DNA of 64,000 nucleotides from Rhodohalobacter sp. SW132. GTDB taxonomy: Bacteria > Bacteroidota > Rhodothermia > Balneolales > Balneolaceae. The notes beneath the pieces were generated by a model. It did no database searches. It was not told the origin of the DNA and saw only the letters and a program-made list of their open reading frames with translations. The DNA lies in the NCBI RefSeq assembly GCF_003390325.1, contig NZ_QUOK01000014.1, positions 42,423 through 106,422 of the forward strand, given 5' to 3'. The position numbers and the translations under genes were made by a program. Of this stretch, positions 15,921 through 25,897 are shown piece after piece (the first letter of the stretch is position 1; every line of letters begins with the position of its first letter).

Positions 15921-16919
15921 TTACTTTCTGAGCCAATTACTCAGACTCCGTTCAAAGTTTTTCTGATTCAGGTCTGTAACCTGAAACCTGCCAATTTTAT
16001 AACGATCTGTTTTTTTAACGACTGGTTTGGACGTGGTTGTGAAGGCTGCCGAAAAGGCACGCTCTTTTAAGATCTGAATTGTTGAGCTATTAAAGTTTCC
16101 GGATGGATAGGCAAAGGATCTGATTTTTTCATCTAAACAGTTTTCAAGAAAATTCTGGTTCTCCACTATTTCCTTTTTTTGTACATCTTTTGTATGCTTT
16201 GCTAAAGCTGGATGTGTTGAAGTATGTCCCCCAATAGTAAAAAGTGGATTATCGGATAGCAGTTTCAGTTGTTGTACTGACATTGTGCCCTCTACCTGAC
16301 TATCATCTTCTGAAAGTCCCGCCCATTCCTTGACAAGCTTCAATAACTTAATTTGGTCATCTTTTTGTAGAGGGCTGAATAATTTCCAAAGCTTTACGTA
16401 TAACTTGGTACGTAATGTAGGTGGCTGACTGGCTCCAAAATTGGCCTGCTTTGATCGTATTTTTTCATTTAATTCACAATCTTCTCCCAGATTAAAATTT
16501 ATAGTCTCGTTTCTAAATGAGACTGAGAGAACAGAAGGTAGTTTATCAGTATGCACAATAATAGCTTCCAGCTCGTCCCACCAGAATGGCTGGCCGCCTA
16601 AATAGCTATCTGTGATAAAGAATGTTGCAGGCACTGAATATTTTTCCAGAAGTGGTTTTGCTGTGGTGAAATTATCCAGGTATCCATCATCAAATGTCAG
16701 CGCCACAGCTCCGTTTTGAATTTTTCCAGATTCAATTTGCCGTATTAATTCATGGGTACTGATTATTGAATAGTGTTCTTTCAAAAATTTAAGCTGGGCA
16801 TTAAAATTTTCAGGGCTGACAGAAAGATTCCAGGGATCGGTTAAGGGGTTATTGATCCTGTGATACATTAAAACCAATGCACGGTTTTGGAACAGATATC
16901 TAAACTTCGGCAGTCTCAT
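15921..16919 (-). CDS. NodB-type polysaccharide deacetylase
   Basis: A 332-residue CE4 protein. Motif 1 is TFDDGYLDN (TFDDG at residues 75-79) with the catalytic base and metal-binding Asp; motif 2 is GGHTSTHP with the two metal histidines; motif 3 is SFAYPSGNF. This gives a metal-dependent N-deacetylase of amino sugars. No signal peptide is seen, so it may act on a cytoplasmic lipid-linked intermediate. The start overlaps the methyltransferase stop by 4 nt (ATGA-type), which shows coupling. A second copy of motif 1 is absent, as expected. Confidence 0.9.
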   Translation of the reverse strand: MRLPKFRYLFQNRALVLMYHRINNPLTDPWNLSVSPENFNAQLKFLKEHYSIISTHELIRQIESGKIQNGAVALTFDDGYLDNFTTAKPLLEKYSVPATFFITDSYLGGQPFWWDELEAIIVHTDKLPSVLSVSFRNETINFNLGEDCELNEKIRSKQANFGASQPPTLRTKLYVKLWKLFSPLQKDDQIKLLKLVKEWAGLSEDDSQVEGTMSVQQLKLLSDNPLFTIGGHTSTHPALAKHTKDVQKKEIVENQNFLENCLDEKIRSFAYPSGNFNSSTIQILKERAFSAAFTTTSKPVVKKTDRYKIGRFQVTDLNQKNFERSLSNWLRK

Positions 16920-17659
16920 ACTTTACCTTTCTTAACAGCCCTTACAGTGACCGTTACCTGCATATTGGGATCATGTTCATCTAGTTGATCTGTTGTCAGT
17001 TCATTCTCGCTCATTCCATATAAAAAAGCAGATGCGGAAAGAACATTACCATAATTATTAACTTCAAAAGTACCATCAGGAAAAGTCTCGGTCATGATTT
17101 TTTTCATCGCCATGTCGGTAAATGACCAATACCAGGTATATCCCCACTCCTCGTAATCGATTGGAGTGATTCCAGGTACAGTTACCAACAGAGTTCCACC
17201 GGGTTTCAGAATTCGATGACACGTTTTAAGAGCTTGCTTGAAATCGTAAATCAGGTGAAGTGTTTGAAGAAGTACAATACAGTCGAATGTACTATCCGGG
17301 ATATGTGGAGCGTTACTAAGATCTCCAATAAATGTAGCCGATTCATTGCTTTCATCTACATGCAATACATCCATTTTAGTCACTTTATCACCACCGTATT
17401 TGCGGGTATATGTATTCTCACCAACTTCCAATACCCTGCCGCGAATACTGCCCGATTCTATTTCTAGAAACTTTTTTATATAGTAACGATCTACAGGGCC
17501 TCCTCTGTCGTAGCCGAATTTTTTGCTGAATGGAGTGGTTCTGTTCATGTCACCTAGGGATACTCTACCCGTCGGGGGAATAAAGTTTTTCCTAAGACCT
17601 GTCTGAAATAATTTTCTTTTCACAGAAACAGATAGAACTTGTCTGATTTTTTTAATCAT
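16916..17659 (-). CDS. Class I SAM-dependent methyltransferase
   Basis: A 247-residue protein with the Rossmann-type SAM site GRVLEVGENTYT, the acidic residue in MDVLHVDESNES, FDCIVLLQTLHLIYDF (motif IV) and RILKPGGTLLVTVPG (post-motif). Typical of methyltransferases in O-antigen and capsule loci. The N-terminal 35 residues are basic. It is first in the three-gene minus-strand unit with the deacetylase and a GT2, so it probably methylates a sugar of the same chain. The target atom cannot be told. Confidence 0.88.
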   Translation of the reverse strand: MIKKIRQVLSVSVKRKLFQTGLRKNFIPPTGRVSLGDMNRTTPFSKKFGYDRGGPVDRYYIKKFLEIESGSIRGRVLEVGENTYTRKYGGDKVTKMDVLHVDESNESATFIGDLSNAPHIPDSTFDCIVLLQTLHLIYDFKQALKTCHRILKPGGTLLVTVPGITPIDYEEWGYTWYWSFTDMAMKKIMTETFPDGTFEVNNYGNVLSASAFLYGMSENELTTDQLDEHDPNMQVTVTVRAVKKGKV

Positions 17660-17988
17660 TGATCGTTAATTATATTTTTTGGAGATATAGAGTTGAAATG
17701 AGACTCATGCTAAAAAGCATCGACCAATTCTATATAAAATTTCTATTCATAATATTATTTCGGTACACCCATTTACTAGCAAAAAAGAACTGCTAATCAT
17801 AATTCTTTTTGAAAGGTTAAATATTGAAAACCCATTGAAAATGGGCATTTAATTCAATTTCATTTCAATGACTCGGAATTAAAATGTTTAATTTATTGAT
17901 GGCAGTTGCCTCAAAATAATTAAACTGAACTTTTTACTGCGGTTATAAATTCAAATTTACTAATGAAATTAACCTCAGTAAATCAGAA
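17660..17988. other. AT-rich intergenic with a weak hairpin
   Basis: 329 bp with no ORF. CCCATT-GAA-AATGGG at 17831-17845 could form a 6-bp stem; read on the minus strand it is followed by TTTT and lies about 145 nt beyond the stop of the GT2 gene at 17989, so it might end that transcript. Nothing else is recognised. Confidence 0.4.
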
Positions 17989-19005
17989 CTAAAATAAATC
18001 CTTTAATTTATTAGAGCTCCATGACGAAAGAAATTTTGCCAGCTGGTTGAAATTGCCGGTTTGGATCAACAAAGGAACTTTATCTTTCGTAGGAATTTTT
18101 TTCAGAAATGACTTAAGAAGATGCTCTTTTTTCATTTTTGCCGCCAGTTTTATGGAGTTCTCATCTCTGTTTATATTATCTTTTTTGAGAATGTGAGGGG
18201 TTATCACGTCCAGCTCGTTGATACATGAGGCCATATCTTTGACCCTCGGAGGGTTGCAAAGGGGATCGAAATGATTGCGATAAGCTTCCAGCCAATCATC
18301 AGGTATAGTATAATTTTCTCCTACAAAGTACCTGAGGTTTTCTTTAGTCTGTTCTATAGCAGTTGCCCTGTACTCTTCAGCCAAAACAGAATTTGACACA
18401 CTTTGATTGGTTATGCGGTATTTTATGAGTATGTCATCCAAATTATGGATCAGGTATTTTCTTATAAGTTTTGACCATAAACGATAATCCTCGGAAAATG
18501 TTGACGGATACATTCCAGCATCTATAACGTGACGCCTTTTGTACATAACACTTGGATGGTAAATCCAGCAATAAAAGGTAAGATTAAAGTAAAATAGTTT
18601 ACTGTCTCTCTGATATAAATAAAGCCTCTCACCAGTTTCAGAGATGACTTCCACATTTGATGACAGAAGGCTGCATTCCGGATGGGCTTCCAGGTACGTA
18701 TACTGTTTTTCCAGACGATCGGGCAGGCTGATATCATCAGCGTCCATCCTTGCAATAAGATCAGAAGACGCTAGTTCAATTCCTTTATTTAGGGTTGCGC
18801 CTATACCCATATTTTGGTCATTTATAACCAGCCGTATTCGATCGTCGGTGTAGGAATTAATGATATCTAGGCTGCTGTCAGTTGACCCGTCGTCAATAAT
18901 CAGGAATTCAAAGTCAGTGAATGATTGATTTAAAATACTATCAATCGCCTCTCTCAAATATTTTTCGGCGTTATACACCGGCATCAATACGGTTACTTTC
19001 GGCAT
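17989..19005 (-). CDS. GT2 family glycosyltransferase
   Basis: A 338-residue GT-A protein: VTVLMPVYNAEKYLREAI at the start, FLIIDDGSTDSS, and the metal site ARMDADDISLPDRL. The C-terminal 150 residues are helical and charged, as in many GT2 enzymes of exopolysaccharide loci. It is monocistronic on the minus strand with gaps of over 200 bp on both sides. The sugar is unknown. Confidence 0.9.
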   Translation of the reverse strand: MPKVTVLMPVYNAEKYLREAIDSILNQSFTDFEFLIIDDGSTDSSLDIINSYTDDRIRLVINDQNMGIGATLNKGIELASSDLIARMDADDISLPDRLEKQYTYLEAHPECSLLSSNVEVISETGERLYLYQRDSKLFYFNLTFYCWIYHPSVMYKRRHVIDAGMYPSTFSEDYRLWSKLIRKYLIHNLDDILIKYRITNQSVSNSVLAEEYRATAIEQTKENLRYFVGENYTIPDDWLEAYRNHFDPLCNPPRVKDMASCINELDVITPHILKKDNINRDENSIKLAAKMKKEHLLKSFLKKIPTKDKVPLLIQTGNFNQLAKFLSSWSSNKLKDLF

Positions 19006-19238
19006 AACTTATTTGTTAAATAGTACATTGCGCATACAATTACAGGTCTCTTATTCCTCAGCTTGAATGCGCTGAGTTTTAAAAAAAATACAGTAATCCT
19101 CAATAAACCGAAGACCTGTTAAGAGATTATAACTCAGAAAGGCTAAAGTGTGGTTTTTATAGGGTTTTTATAACATTCTTTGAGCATCAAACCGCAGAGA
19201 TAAAACCAAATTTTTACTGCGGATGAAAAAGAATAAGA

Positions 19239-20252
19239 TCATGAAACTTTTTCAGTAATTTCTTGTCGCTGCAATGTATTCAGATATTCATAATTAGGCT
19301 CTGCGGCATCAGTATAGATAGAGGTAAGGTTAACTGCATCTACCATGTAGAGAATATCATCAATTTGTTTTGTCGTAAGCTGTTGCTTCCATTTCAGAAG
19401 CTGTGCATCTGCATTTTCTTTTACTTTTTCTTTTACTGAAGAGGATGGCTTATCAAGCGTTTGTAATATGTCGTTATTTACCTCAGCTCCAAGGGCATTA
19501 CAAATTCTTCTGAGCTCAGAATGGTTATGTGTGATGAGTTTTTCGTAGGGTACAAGTATCCAGGGATGTTCACTGGAATGGAGAAGTGGCAGGTAGTGGT
19601 CCAGGCACCACATCAGGGTAAGGGCTTCAGTTTTTGTCGATATACGCTCTATTAACGGGGCAAAAGTATCTTGAACGGAATCGGGAAGATGGTCAATTTT
19701 TACTGTAGGTGAGGCTACTGAATCCTTTTGAACATATTCCCATGTCCATTTATCCCATTGTCCGAATCGTAGCATTGAATTTACCACAGCGCATGGATGT
19801 CGGACGATGAAGACAATCCCGCGAACATCAAACTGTTCTGCAAACCAGGGCAACATCCGGTTGATTCGGCAAAACTTGACAAGCAGCTTATCTCGCTGGC
19901 TATGTTCAAAAATACGTCCGGGAACTGATTGTGCCTCAAATAACCAGCGGGCAGACTGATCCATTTGTCCTTGAAGTACATCGGATAAAAACTTCTTCTG
20001 ATCTGGTACGGACTGGCCGGGGGCGATATAGCTTCGCAGGTTGAACCCGTGTTTTTTCCGGATCTTCTTTTTTAGAAGAGGTTCGTTAATTGCTTTATAC
20101 CCTGGCAATTTATGCATCGCTTCCAGTAAAAGTGTTGTACCTGAACGGGGGGAACCTGCCAACACTATAGTATCTTCAATCGCACATGAACCAATATTTC
20201 CGGCCAAACTAAAGGCGGTTCTTTGCAGTTTCCCGTTAATTCTCCTGATCAT
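19239..20252 (-). CDS. Sulfotransferase
   Basis: A 337-residue protein with the PAPS 5'-phosphosulfate loop LAGSPRSGTTLLLEAMHKLPG (GSPRSGTT at residues 33-40) and the 3'-phosphate motif IVFIVRHPCAVVNSML. This is the P-loop fold of carbohydrate sulfotransferases, which move sulfate from PAPS to a sugar hydroxyl or amine. It is one of three such genes in the locus. No signal peptide or membrane span, so it should act in the cytoplasm. It stands alone on the minus strand; the substrate is inferred from context only. Confidence 0.88.
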   Translation of the reverse strand: MIRRINGKLQRTAFSLAGNIGSCAIEDTIVLAGSPRSGTTLLLEAMHKLPGYKAINEPLLKKKIRKKHGFNLRSYIAPGQSVPDQKKFLSDVLQGQMDQSARWLFEAQSVPGRIFEHSQRDKLLVKFCRINRMLPWFAEQFDVRGIVFIVRHPCAVVNSMLRFGQWDKWTWEYVQKDSVASPTVKIDHLPDSVQDTFAPLIERISTKTEALTLMWCLDHYLPLLHSSEHPWILVPYEKLITHNHSELRRICNALGAEVNNDILQTLDKPSSSVKEKVKENADAQLLKWKQQLTTKQIDDILYMVDAVNLTSIYTDAAEPNYEYLNTLQRQEITEKVS

Positions 20253-20653
20253 CTAAAATATGTTTAAGATTTTGACACTTTATTTATTAAATCGGATAGA
20301 TTTCCTCTGTTCGTATGCAATTTCCCTATCCACTTTGTTTATAATACCTGGAAATTTTTCGAAAGTATTGTAAGTAAATCTGTTAATGGTAACAAGTGAT
20401 ATTAACCTGTTCTAATATTTTTGAGGCAGGCTGAAGGCACTCTCGCAAACAGAATTAAAAGGAACGATTTTTTGGAATCACACTATACGCCATTGTTCGG
20501 TTTGTTATACTCCAGGCCCGGTCGATAATTTGTGATTCATAATCACTTATCCTAATTTCATCGACGCAAACAGGCTTTGCAGACGATAAAACCGGAGAGC
20601 AGCCCATGTACAGAAATGTTGTTTAACAGAGATTACAGTATTAAATAATTTAT
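20253..20653. other. Intergenic between divergent genes, nothing recognised
   Basis: 401 bp separating the sulfotransferase and the GT61 gene, which are divergent, so promoters for both should be here. I see no ORF, no repeat module of the families described elsewhere and no strong hairpin. Confidence 0.45.
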
Positions 20654-21841
20654 ATGCTAAAAACGCTTTGGGATAAACTCCGTGACTTTCGTAACAGAAT
20701 TGCCAGAAAGGCTGTCAGAGACCGGCTTCTGTCGCCTTCCTGGTTTGGTTACAAATGGGTTGAAAAAGAGTCTGTCCATGATTATCTGGGCCGGACGAAG
20801 CACGTTAAAAAGGATGAAGTCTATGAAACAGTCCACAAGACAGAAACAGTAAAAAATCCGCTGCCCCGAAATATTGAAAAACGAAGTGAACTCCCGGATG
20901 ATCGCGGATGGTGGGGATACTCATTTTGGGATGTTCCGGCCCGTACAAGTGGTGAAACATTCTTGGCTACACTGCCTGACTGTTGCGTGGTTCCATGTAT
21001 AAACCCGGACGATGACCAATTCTGGGTTACCATTCTGAATAAAGATGAGCGGTCTCTGGAGATGGACCAAATTACGTTGCGGCCATGGAATATGGAGCTG
21101 CTTCGATCAGCAAACCCCCCGGTGGAGATTGAAAAGGCAACATGGTTTCTTGAGCGTGTTTTTCGCAACCATTCTCACTGGATTACATCACACCTTCCCA
21201 AGCTTATTCTCCTGAAAGAGCGGGGTCAGCTTGAAAATGTTATTTTTCCGCCCCCGGAACTCAGGACAACTGTTATAGAAAGTTCTTTTGAAATACTGAA
21301 TATTGACCCGGATAAATATCGTACGTTTGATTATACCCGGCCCCTTAAAGTGAAGGAGCTAACTGTAGTGGAAAAAGACCGGTTTCGTCCTGAACTCTTA
21401 CAATCGGTTCGGAATACATTTTGTGCAACACCGGGAACTCCTCACCGAAGACTTTACATTAGCAGGGCAAAAGCCAAGCGCCGGCTGCTCATCAATGAGG
21501 ATGAGATCTGGCCTCTTCTTGAGAAATTGGGTTTTGAGAAAATTTTCATGGAGGATCTGAGTTTCCGCGATCAGATAACCGCCATGCAAGAGGCTGAGAT
21601 TGTTGTAGCCCCGCATGGTGCAGCCATCACGAATGTTATATTTTGCTCACCGGGCACACATGTGGTTGAAATTGCGGATTTAAATTTCCCCAATCCCAAC
21701 TTCTATGCGCTCTGCTCAGCTATGGGCCATCACTATTGGATTCTCAATGCAGAAAGTGTGGGAGATATGCATCCGCTGGAGAAGGATTTAAAAATTGATC
21801 CGAAGGAAGTTCAGTCTGCTGTTCAGAAAATCATACAATAA
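20654..21841 (+). CDS. GT61 (DUF563) family glycosyltransferase
   Basis: A 395-residue protein with the C-terminal signature of GT61: RRLYISRAKAKRRLLINE, then MQEAEIVVAPHGAAITNVIF and CSPGTHVVEI. The N-terminal half is variable with a basic start. GT61 enzymes add xylose, arabinose or GlcNAc-type sugars in various glycans; the sugar here cannot be predicted. The next gene, a GT2, begins 2 nt after its stop, so the two form an operon. Confidence 0.88.
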   Translation: MLKTLWDKLRDFRNRIARKAVRDRLLSPSWFGYKWVEKESVHDYLGRTKHVKKDEVYETVHKTETVKNPLPRNIEKRSELPDDRGWWGYSFWDVPARTSGETFLATLPDCCVVPCINPDDDQFWVTILNKDERSLEMDQITLRPWNMELLRSANPPVEIEKATWFLERVFRNHSHWITSHLPKLILLKERGQLENVIFPPPELRTTVIESSFEILNIDPDKYRTFDYTRPLKVKELTVVEKDRFRPELLQSVRNTFCATPGTPHRRLYISRAKAKRRLLINEDEIWPLLEKLGFEKIFMEDLSFRDQITAMQEAEIVVAPHGAAITNVIFCSPGTHVVEIADLNFPNPNFYALCSAMGHHYWILNAESVGDMHPLEKDLKIDPKEVQSAVQKIIQ

Positions 21842-21843
21842 TC

Positions 21844-22974
21844 ATGGATAACGTGCAGCAAATAAAGATTTCTGTGATCATACCTTGTTATAATGAGGAG
21901 CAATTTATTGGTCAGGCCATAGGCTCTATTATCGAACAGACCCACCTGGCGGATGAAATTATTGTGGTAGACGACGGATCAGATGACCGAAGTCCTGAAA
22001 TCGCCAGGAGTTTTGGCAAGAGTGTAACTGTTCTGGCCAGCGGAGGCGGAGGTGCTCCCAAGGCACGGAATCTTGGGGCCGAATACGCATCCGGTAATGC
22101 GCTGATGTTTTTTGATGCGGATGATGTGATGGGGCCGCACGTACTGGAAACCCTGGCTGAATACCTTGAAAAATATCCGGATGGAATTGCCGCCTGCCCG
22201 TGGTTCCGCCTGGAAAAAGTGGATGGTATCTGGGTAAAACGGCCGCGTTCCTGTCCTCCTCTCAGCGGTGAAAAGGATTACCTGGATGGCTGGATCAGGG
22301 AGATATACCACCCTCCGTGTTCTATTTTATGGTCCTGCACGGCCTATGAGCGAACAGGGGGATGGGATCCGCAGGTTACTGTAAATCAGGATGGCGATCT
22401 TATCATGAGGGCAATGGCAGATGGGACTAATCTTCGAATTACCGACAGGGGAGCCGCATACTACAGACGTATGCCTGAAGATCAGCTGAATGCTTCCCAG
22501 AGTGCGGGCCGGTTTACGCGTGCTGGCCGGGAGTCTCAGATTTTTGTACTCCTGAAAATTATAAAAAAGCTTGAACAGCAGGATAAACTGGACGACTATC
22601 GCCACTCCTTAACGATTACTTTAAATAAAATCTGTTTGCATTGCCAGGATTTATATCCGGATCTCGCGGAAGAGTGCCGACGGCTGATCCGGAGATTCGG
22701 AGAACCCGGTTATCTTCATTCTGCTAAAAAAATAAAAACACGGGTCAAGGCAAAGGTCCGTGCAGGATTAAACCGTTCAGGCCGCTTGCTGAATAAAATC
22801 GGGCTTTCCGGTGTTCGAAAGGCATTATCACGATTGAAAAATACTTTGAATTCAAAGGATAGTGCTGCAAAACAGAAGGTCAGGTCTGATGAGGCATCAC
22901 CGGCCATTGGCGAAGAGATCAGGTACGGACTGGAAGCCTGTCAAAAAGCAGCCGGAAAAAGAAAGGGTGTTTAG
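21844..22974 (+). CDS. GT2 family glycosyltransferase
   Basis: A 376-residue GT-A enzyme: ISVIIPCYNEEQFIGQAI, IIVVDDGSDDRS, a glycine-rich ASGGGGAPKARN and the metal site MFFDADDVMGP. The C-terminal 90 residues are very basic (Lys/Arg-rich), perhaps for membrane contact. The start lies 2 nt after the GT61 stop, so translation is probably coupled. Codon use resembles the housekeeping genes more than the AT-rich transferases at 13-16 kb. Confidence 0.9.
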   Translation: MDNVQQIKISVIIPCYNEEQFIGQAIGSIIEQTHLADEIIVVDDGSDDRSPEIARSFGKSVTVLASGGGGAPKARNLGAEYASGNALMFFDADDVMGPHVLETLAEYLEKYPDGIAACPWFRLEKVDGIWVKRPRSCPPLSGEKDYLDGWIREIYHPPCSILWSCTAYERTGGWDPQVTVNQDGDLIMRAMADGTNLRITDRGAAYYRRMPEDQLNASQSAGRFTRAGRESQIFVLLKIIKKLEQQDKLDDYRHSLTITLNKICLHCQDLYPDLAEECRRLIRRFGEPGYLHSAKKIKTRVKAKVRAGLNRSGRLLNKIGLSGVRKALSRLKNTLNSKDSAAKQKVRSDEASPAIGEEIRYGLEACQKAAGKRKGV

Positions 22975-22985
22975 TATTTGAGAAC

Positions 22986-23276
22986 AACCTCAGTTTTGAT
23001 ATGTCTTTCAAACATCGTTGATGAAGTCTCCCCAAATGAAGCTGTGAGGAAATACACAGTCAAATATATGAGCCTGGACTTTTTGCCACGAAGGCACAAA
23101 GTCACGAAGACACACGAAGTATAATAAAATCATGCAAATCCACTTCGTGAATCTTCGTGTTTTCGTGCCTTCGTGGTGAATTCACTAATTCTTATCAAGT
23201 GTTGATACATTATTTTCTCACAGCCTTTCTAAGGGGGACTTTTGAGATCATGATTTTAGAAACGAACTCACGTTAG
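22986..23276. repeat. Composite intergenic element with CACGAAG palindrome
   Basis: The inner part (23039-23226) starts AGCTGTGAGGAAATAC and ends TATTTTCTCACAGCCT, the same MITE-like ends as at 11816 and 32368. Inside, 23083-23179 forms a long imperfect hairpin made of CACGAAG units (CCACGAAGGCAC against GTGCCTTCGTGG). Outside it, the outer module is present in reverse orientation (AAGGGGGACTTTTGAGATCATG, ending AACGAACTCACGTT). It fills the gap between convergent genes and could act as a terminator. Confidence 0.65.
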
Positions 23277-25624
23277 TAAGTCTCATCAAGCTCTTCTTCT
23301 TTACCCACTTCTATAAGTGATGCTCCCATCTGTTCAACTTTGGCTGATATATCCAGCCAGTTGCTATCCAGGCGCCCTTCATAAATATGTATAGCTTCTA
23401 TCCAGCCCTGGAATGGCATTTCATTATTTTCCGGTTCAGGAGCAGTATGGAGGTTCCCCAGATCAGCAGGTGAGAGGTTCGAATAGCTGGTCAGTGTTTT
23501 TTTAACCTGACTCTCTTTTCCATTTAAGCGGGCAATCACAGAGCCATCTCCCAAAATGGTGAACTGAATGACAGACCGTTCAGCCTTAGCATCTGCATCT
23601 TCCCATGAGCGTGTTTTAAACAGTAAATCATCAAAAACTATTGATTCCTTTCCTGAAGGGGCCGAGAGACGAATTTCCAGAGTTTCGTTTTCTGATTTGC
23701 CAATCAAGAATTGAGTTTCTGCTCCCGGATCACTTGCGAGAATAGCAGTCTCTCCTTTCCCTTTTCTGTCTGATGCCCATACCGCTGAAATCTCAAAAGT
23801 TAGGGCCGTACCGGGTTTTTGTATGGAAAGCTGACCGATGTCGTTTTGGGTCAGAGTACCTTTGTACGAAAGCAGACAGGATGAGGGCCGGGCTTTTTTA
23901 TTGGATTCAGATTGTATGGGTTGATTTTCTTCAGATGTATGATCATAGTACACAAAGAGTGTGAGATCTTCATCGGGATTAAGTTGAGGAATCTGTACGT
24001 AGAATTGGGAATCATTCAGGTTTCCGTGGTCTCCTGCAGCCAGAGCGGTCCAGTATTCCAGGTAGTTAACATAATGGCCATACTGCCAGAAAACAGGCAG
24101 ATCCGGATGACGATTGATCGGGACAACCGGCCTGGAGTGAGCTTTACCCTGACCTTTTTGGCTGATGCGTGTTCTGTTCCATGTTGAGCCGTTGTCATCT
24201 GTTTGATAACGCCAGATGTGACGTGTAAGCCCATCTTCGGTGCCATCCGGATCGACAAGTGAAATGTATACCTGCGAAATATCAACCGTATCTGCCACAA
24301 ATCCTCCTGAATACCTTCTTTGGCCGGTGGAGTAAATATTGGACTCTGAGTCAATCTTATTTGTCTTCCATCCTTTTCCATCCCAGAAAGCGTACCAGTA
24401 TTCGTGAACCTGGTATGATTTCAAATTTTCTTTTTCACCCGAGTATACATTGAAAAGCCCGGCAATATTGCCCTGTTTATCAACCGTAATATCGTAGACC
24501 CACGCCTCTCCGGCGGACGTGGTCCCATCATAAATTTTTGTTGCCTGGGCAGGTGTAAATGGCAGGCATGATTTGTCTCCAATCAACTCACCGTCACTTT
24601 TGTGATACGTGCCTTTGGAATGATTATAATAGGCATGATAGATGGATGTTTTATTCCATTCGTCCGGATGTGCATCTGAGAAAAAGAAATGAATTTTATT
24701 TTCCTGCTGAGCAGTTACCAGGTATGGAGACCGGTTTGTTTCTTTGATAAAACGAACCGGCTTACTCCAGGTGTTGCCGCCGTCGCGGGATACAACAAAT
24801 GAAGGTTGCCGGCTTATACCGGACCACGTGGTAAGCGGCCTGTACTGGCGCCATATTGTGCCATCAGGTAAGGAATAGAGATTCACATATGAATAGGCCG
24901 GGTCATACCTGGTCGGCCGGGCGGTGTTTGTAAGTTTAGCCCAGACACGCTTTGCGAAAAACCAGGGCTTAAAATTAGTTCGTTTCGCAATGCTTTGCTC
25001 CTGTGTAAAAGAAATTTCATCGTTCCAGGACGTGATATCTTCCGGGTGTTTAGAAATACGGCACCAGCTTCTGTCCGTGCTGTGTTCACCATATACAACC
25101 AGAATACGGCCATCATTACGAATGGTAATTGCCGGATTGTTGTGATCGTCCCACCAGCGACCTTCTGCACTCTGCTCGTGAGATCGCAGCTGATAGTGCT
25201 GCCAGGTGGAATGAATATGGTCAAAGGAACTAATCCACCACCCCTGGTTTGTAGTGTAATACGCGACGTAGGTTTTATCCTGTACTCCGGTGTAACGAAC
25301 AGCCCGCGGGCCGCTCCAGATCGTCCAAACCGCCTGGTCGCGTAGTAATCGCTGATGAACAACCTGATCAGATGTCAGCTTTGTCGTTCCGTCAGCCGAG
25401 GTAAACACAATATCCCGGCCATCGGGAGAAGCATGGTGTGCAAGTTCAGGGTCATTCCCAAGATCAATCAACAAAGGGAAATTGGCGACACTTTTTGGGA
25501 TATGGTGCCCTGATAGGGTGATTTTTTTTCGTTTTTTCCATTTAGTGTCAAGCCACGGTGAATGTTGTGATTGTCCTCTCAGCACGGATCTGTTTTTATC
25601 TTTATTCATGTTTTGGTTTAACAC
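23273..25624 (-). CDS. DUF2341 / BNR_4-type beta-propeller protein, no signal peptide
   Basis: A 783-residue protein. Residues 30-85 resemble DUF2341 (KKRKKITLSGHHIPK..., GRDIVFTSADGTTKL). Residues about 95-520 form a BNR-type propeller with the BNR_4 hallmark WWDDHNNPAITIRNDG near 157-172 and sialidase-like SRDGGNTWSKP and TDDNGSTWN blades; such propellers occur in polysaccharide lyases and sialidases. The last 200 residues look like a concanavalin/LamG domain. Relatives are normally secreted, yet the N terminus here (MLNQNMNKDKNRS) is hydrophilic at both possible starts, so export is unexplained. It is a single gene between repeats and AT-rich DNA. Enzymatic activity is not proven. Confidence 0.75.
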   Translation of the reverse strand: MLNQNMNKDKNRSVLRGQSQHSPWLDTKWKKRKKITLSGHHIPKSVANFPLLIDLGNDPELAHHASPDGRDIVFTSADGTTKLTSDQVVHQRLLRDQAVWTIWSGPRAVRYTGVQDKTYVAYYTTNQGWWISSFDHIHSTWQHYQLRSHEQSAEGRWWDDHNNPAITIRNDGRILVVYGEHSTDRSWCRISKHPEDITSWNDEISFTQEQSIAKRTNFKPWFFAKRVWAKLTNTARPTRYDPAYSYVNLYSLPDGTIWRQYRPLTTWSGISRQPSFVVSRDGGNTWSKPVRFIKETNRSPYLVTAQQENKIHFFFSDAHPDEWNKTSIYHAYYNHSKGTYHKSDGELIGDKSCLPFTPAQATKIYDGTTSAGEAWVYDITVDKQGNIAGLFNVYSGEKENLKSYQVHEYWYAFWDGKGWKTNKIDSESNIYSTGQRRYSGGFVADTVDISQVYISLVDPDGTEDGLTRHIWRYQTDDNGSTWNRTRISQKGQGKAHSRPVVPINRHPDLPVFWQYGHYVNYLEYWTALAAGDHGNLNDSQFYVQIPQLNPDEDLTLFVYYDHTSEENQPIQSESNKKARPSSCLLSYKGTLTQNDIGQLSIQKPGTALTFEISAVWASDRKGKGETAILASDPGAETQFLIGKSENETLEIRLSAPSGKESIVFDDLLFKTRSWEDADAKAERSVIQFTILGDGSVIARLNGKESQVKKTLTSYSNLSPADLGNLHTAPEPENNEMPFQGWIEAIHIYEGRLDSNWLDISAKVEQMGASLIEVGKEEELDETY

Positions 25625-25897
25625 TCTTATAATTTTTCAAAAGCAAATAGTTTCAATTCTTCCGTAAATCCGGAATTTTTATTTGTGACACAATTTTAGT
25701 CTTCGCGGTATTTTGGTTATGTGTATAGTCCATATTTATCACCAGATATTTAATCAACAAAAGAATGGTCAACTGTTTAGGCGAATATTTGAATACACGT
25801 AAGTCAGTTTATCTGCTTATACCGCCATCAATCTATACTTTATTTTTATACACGCATCCATTGTTATCTGCAACAGTAATATTCAGTTAACTGATAC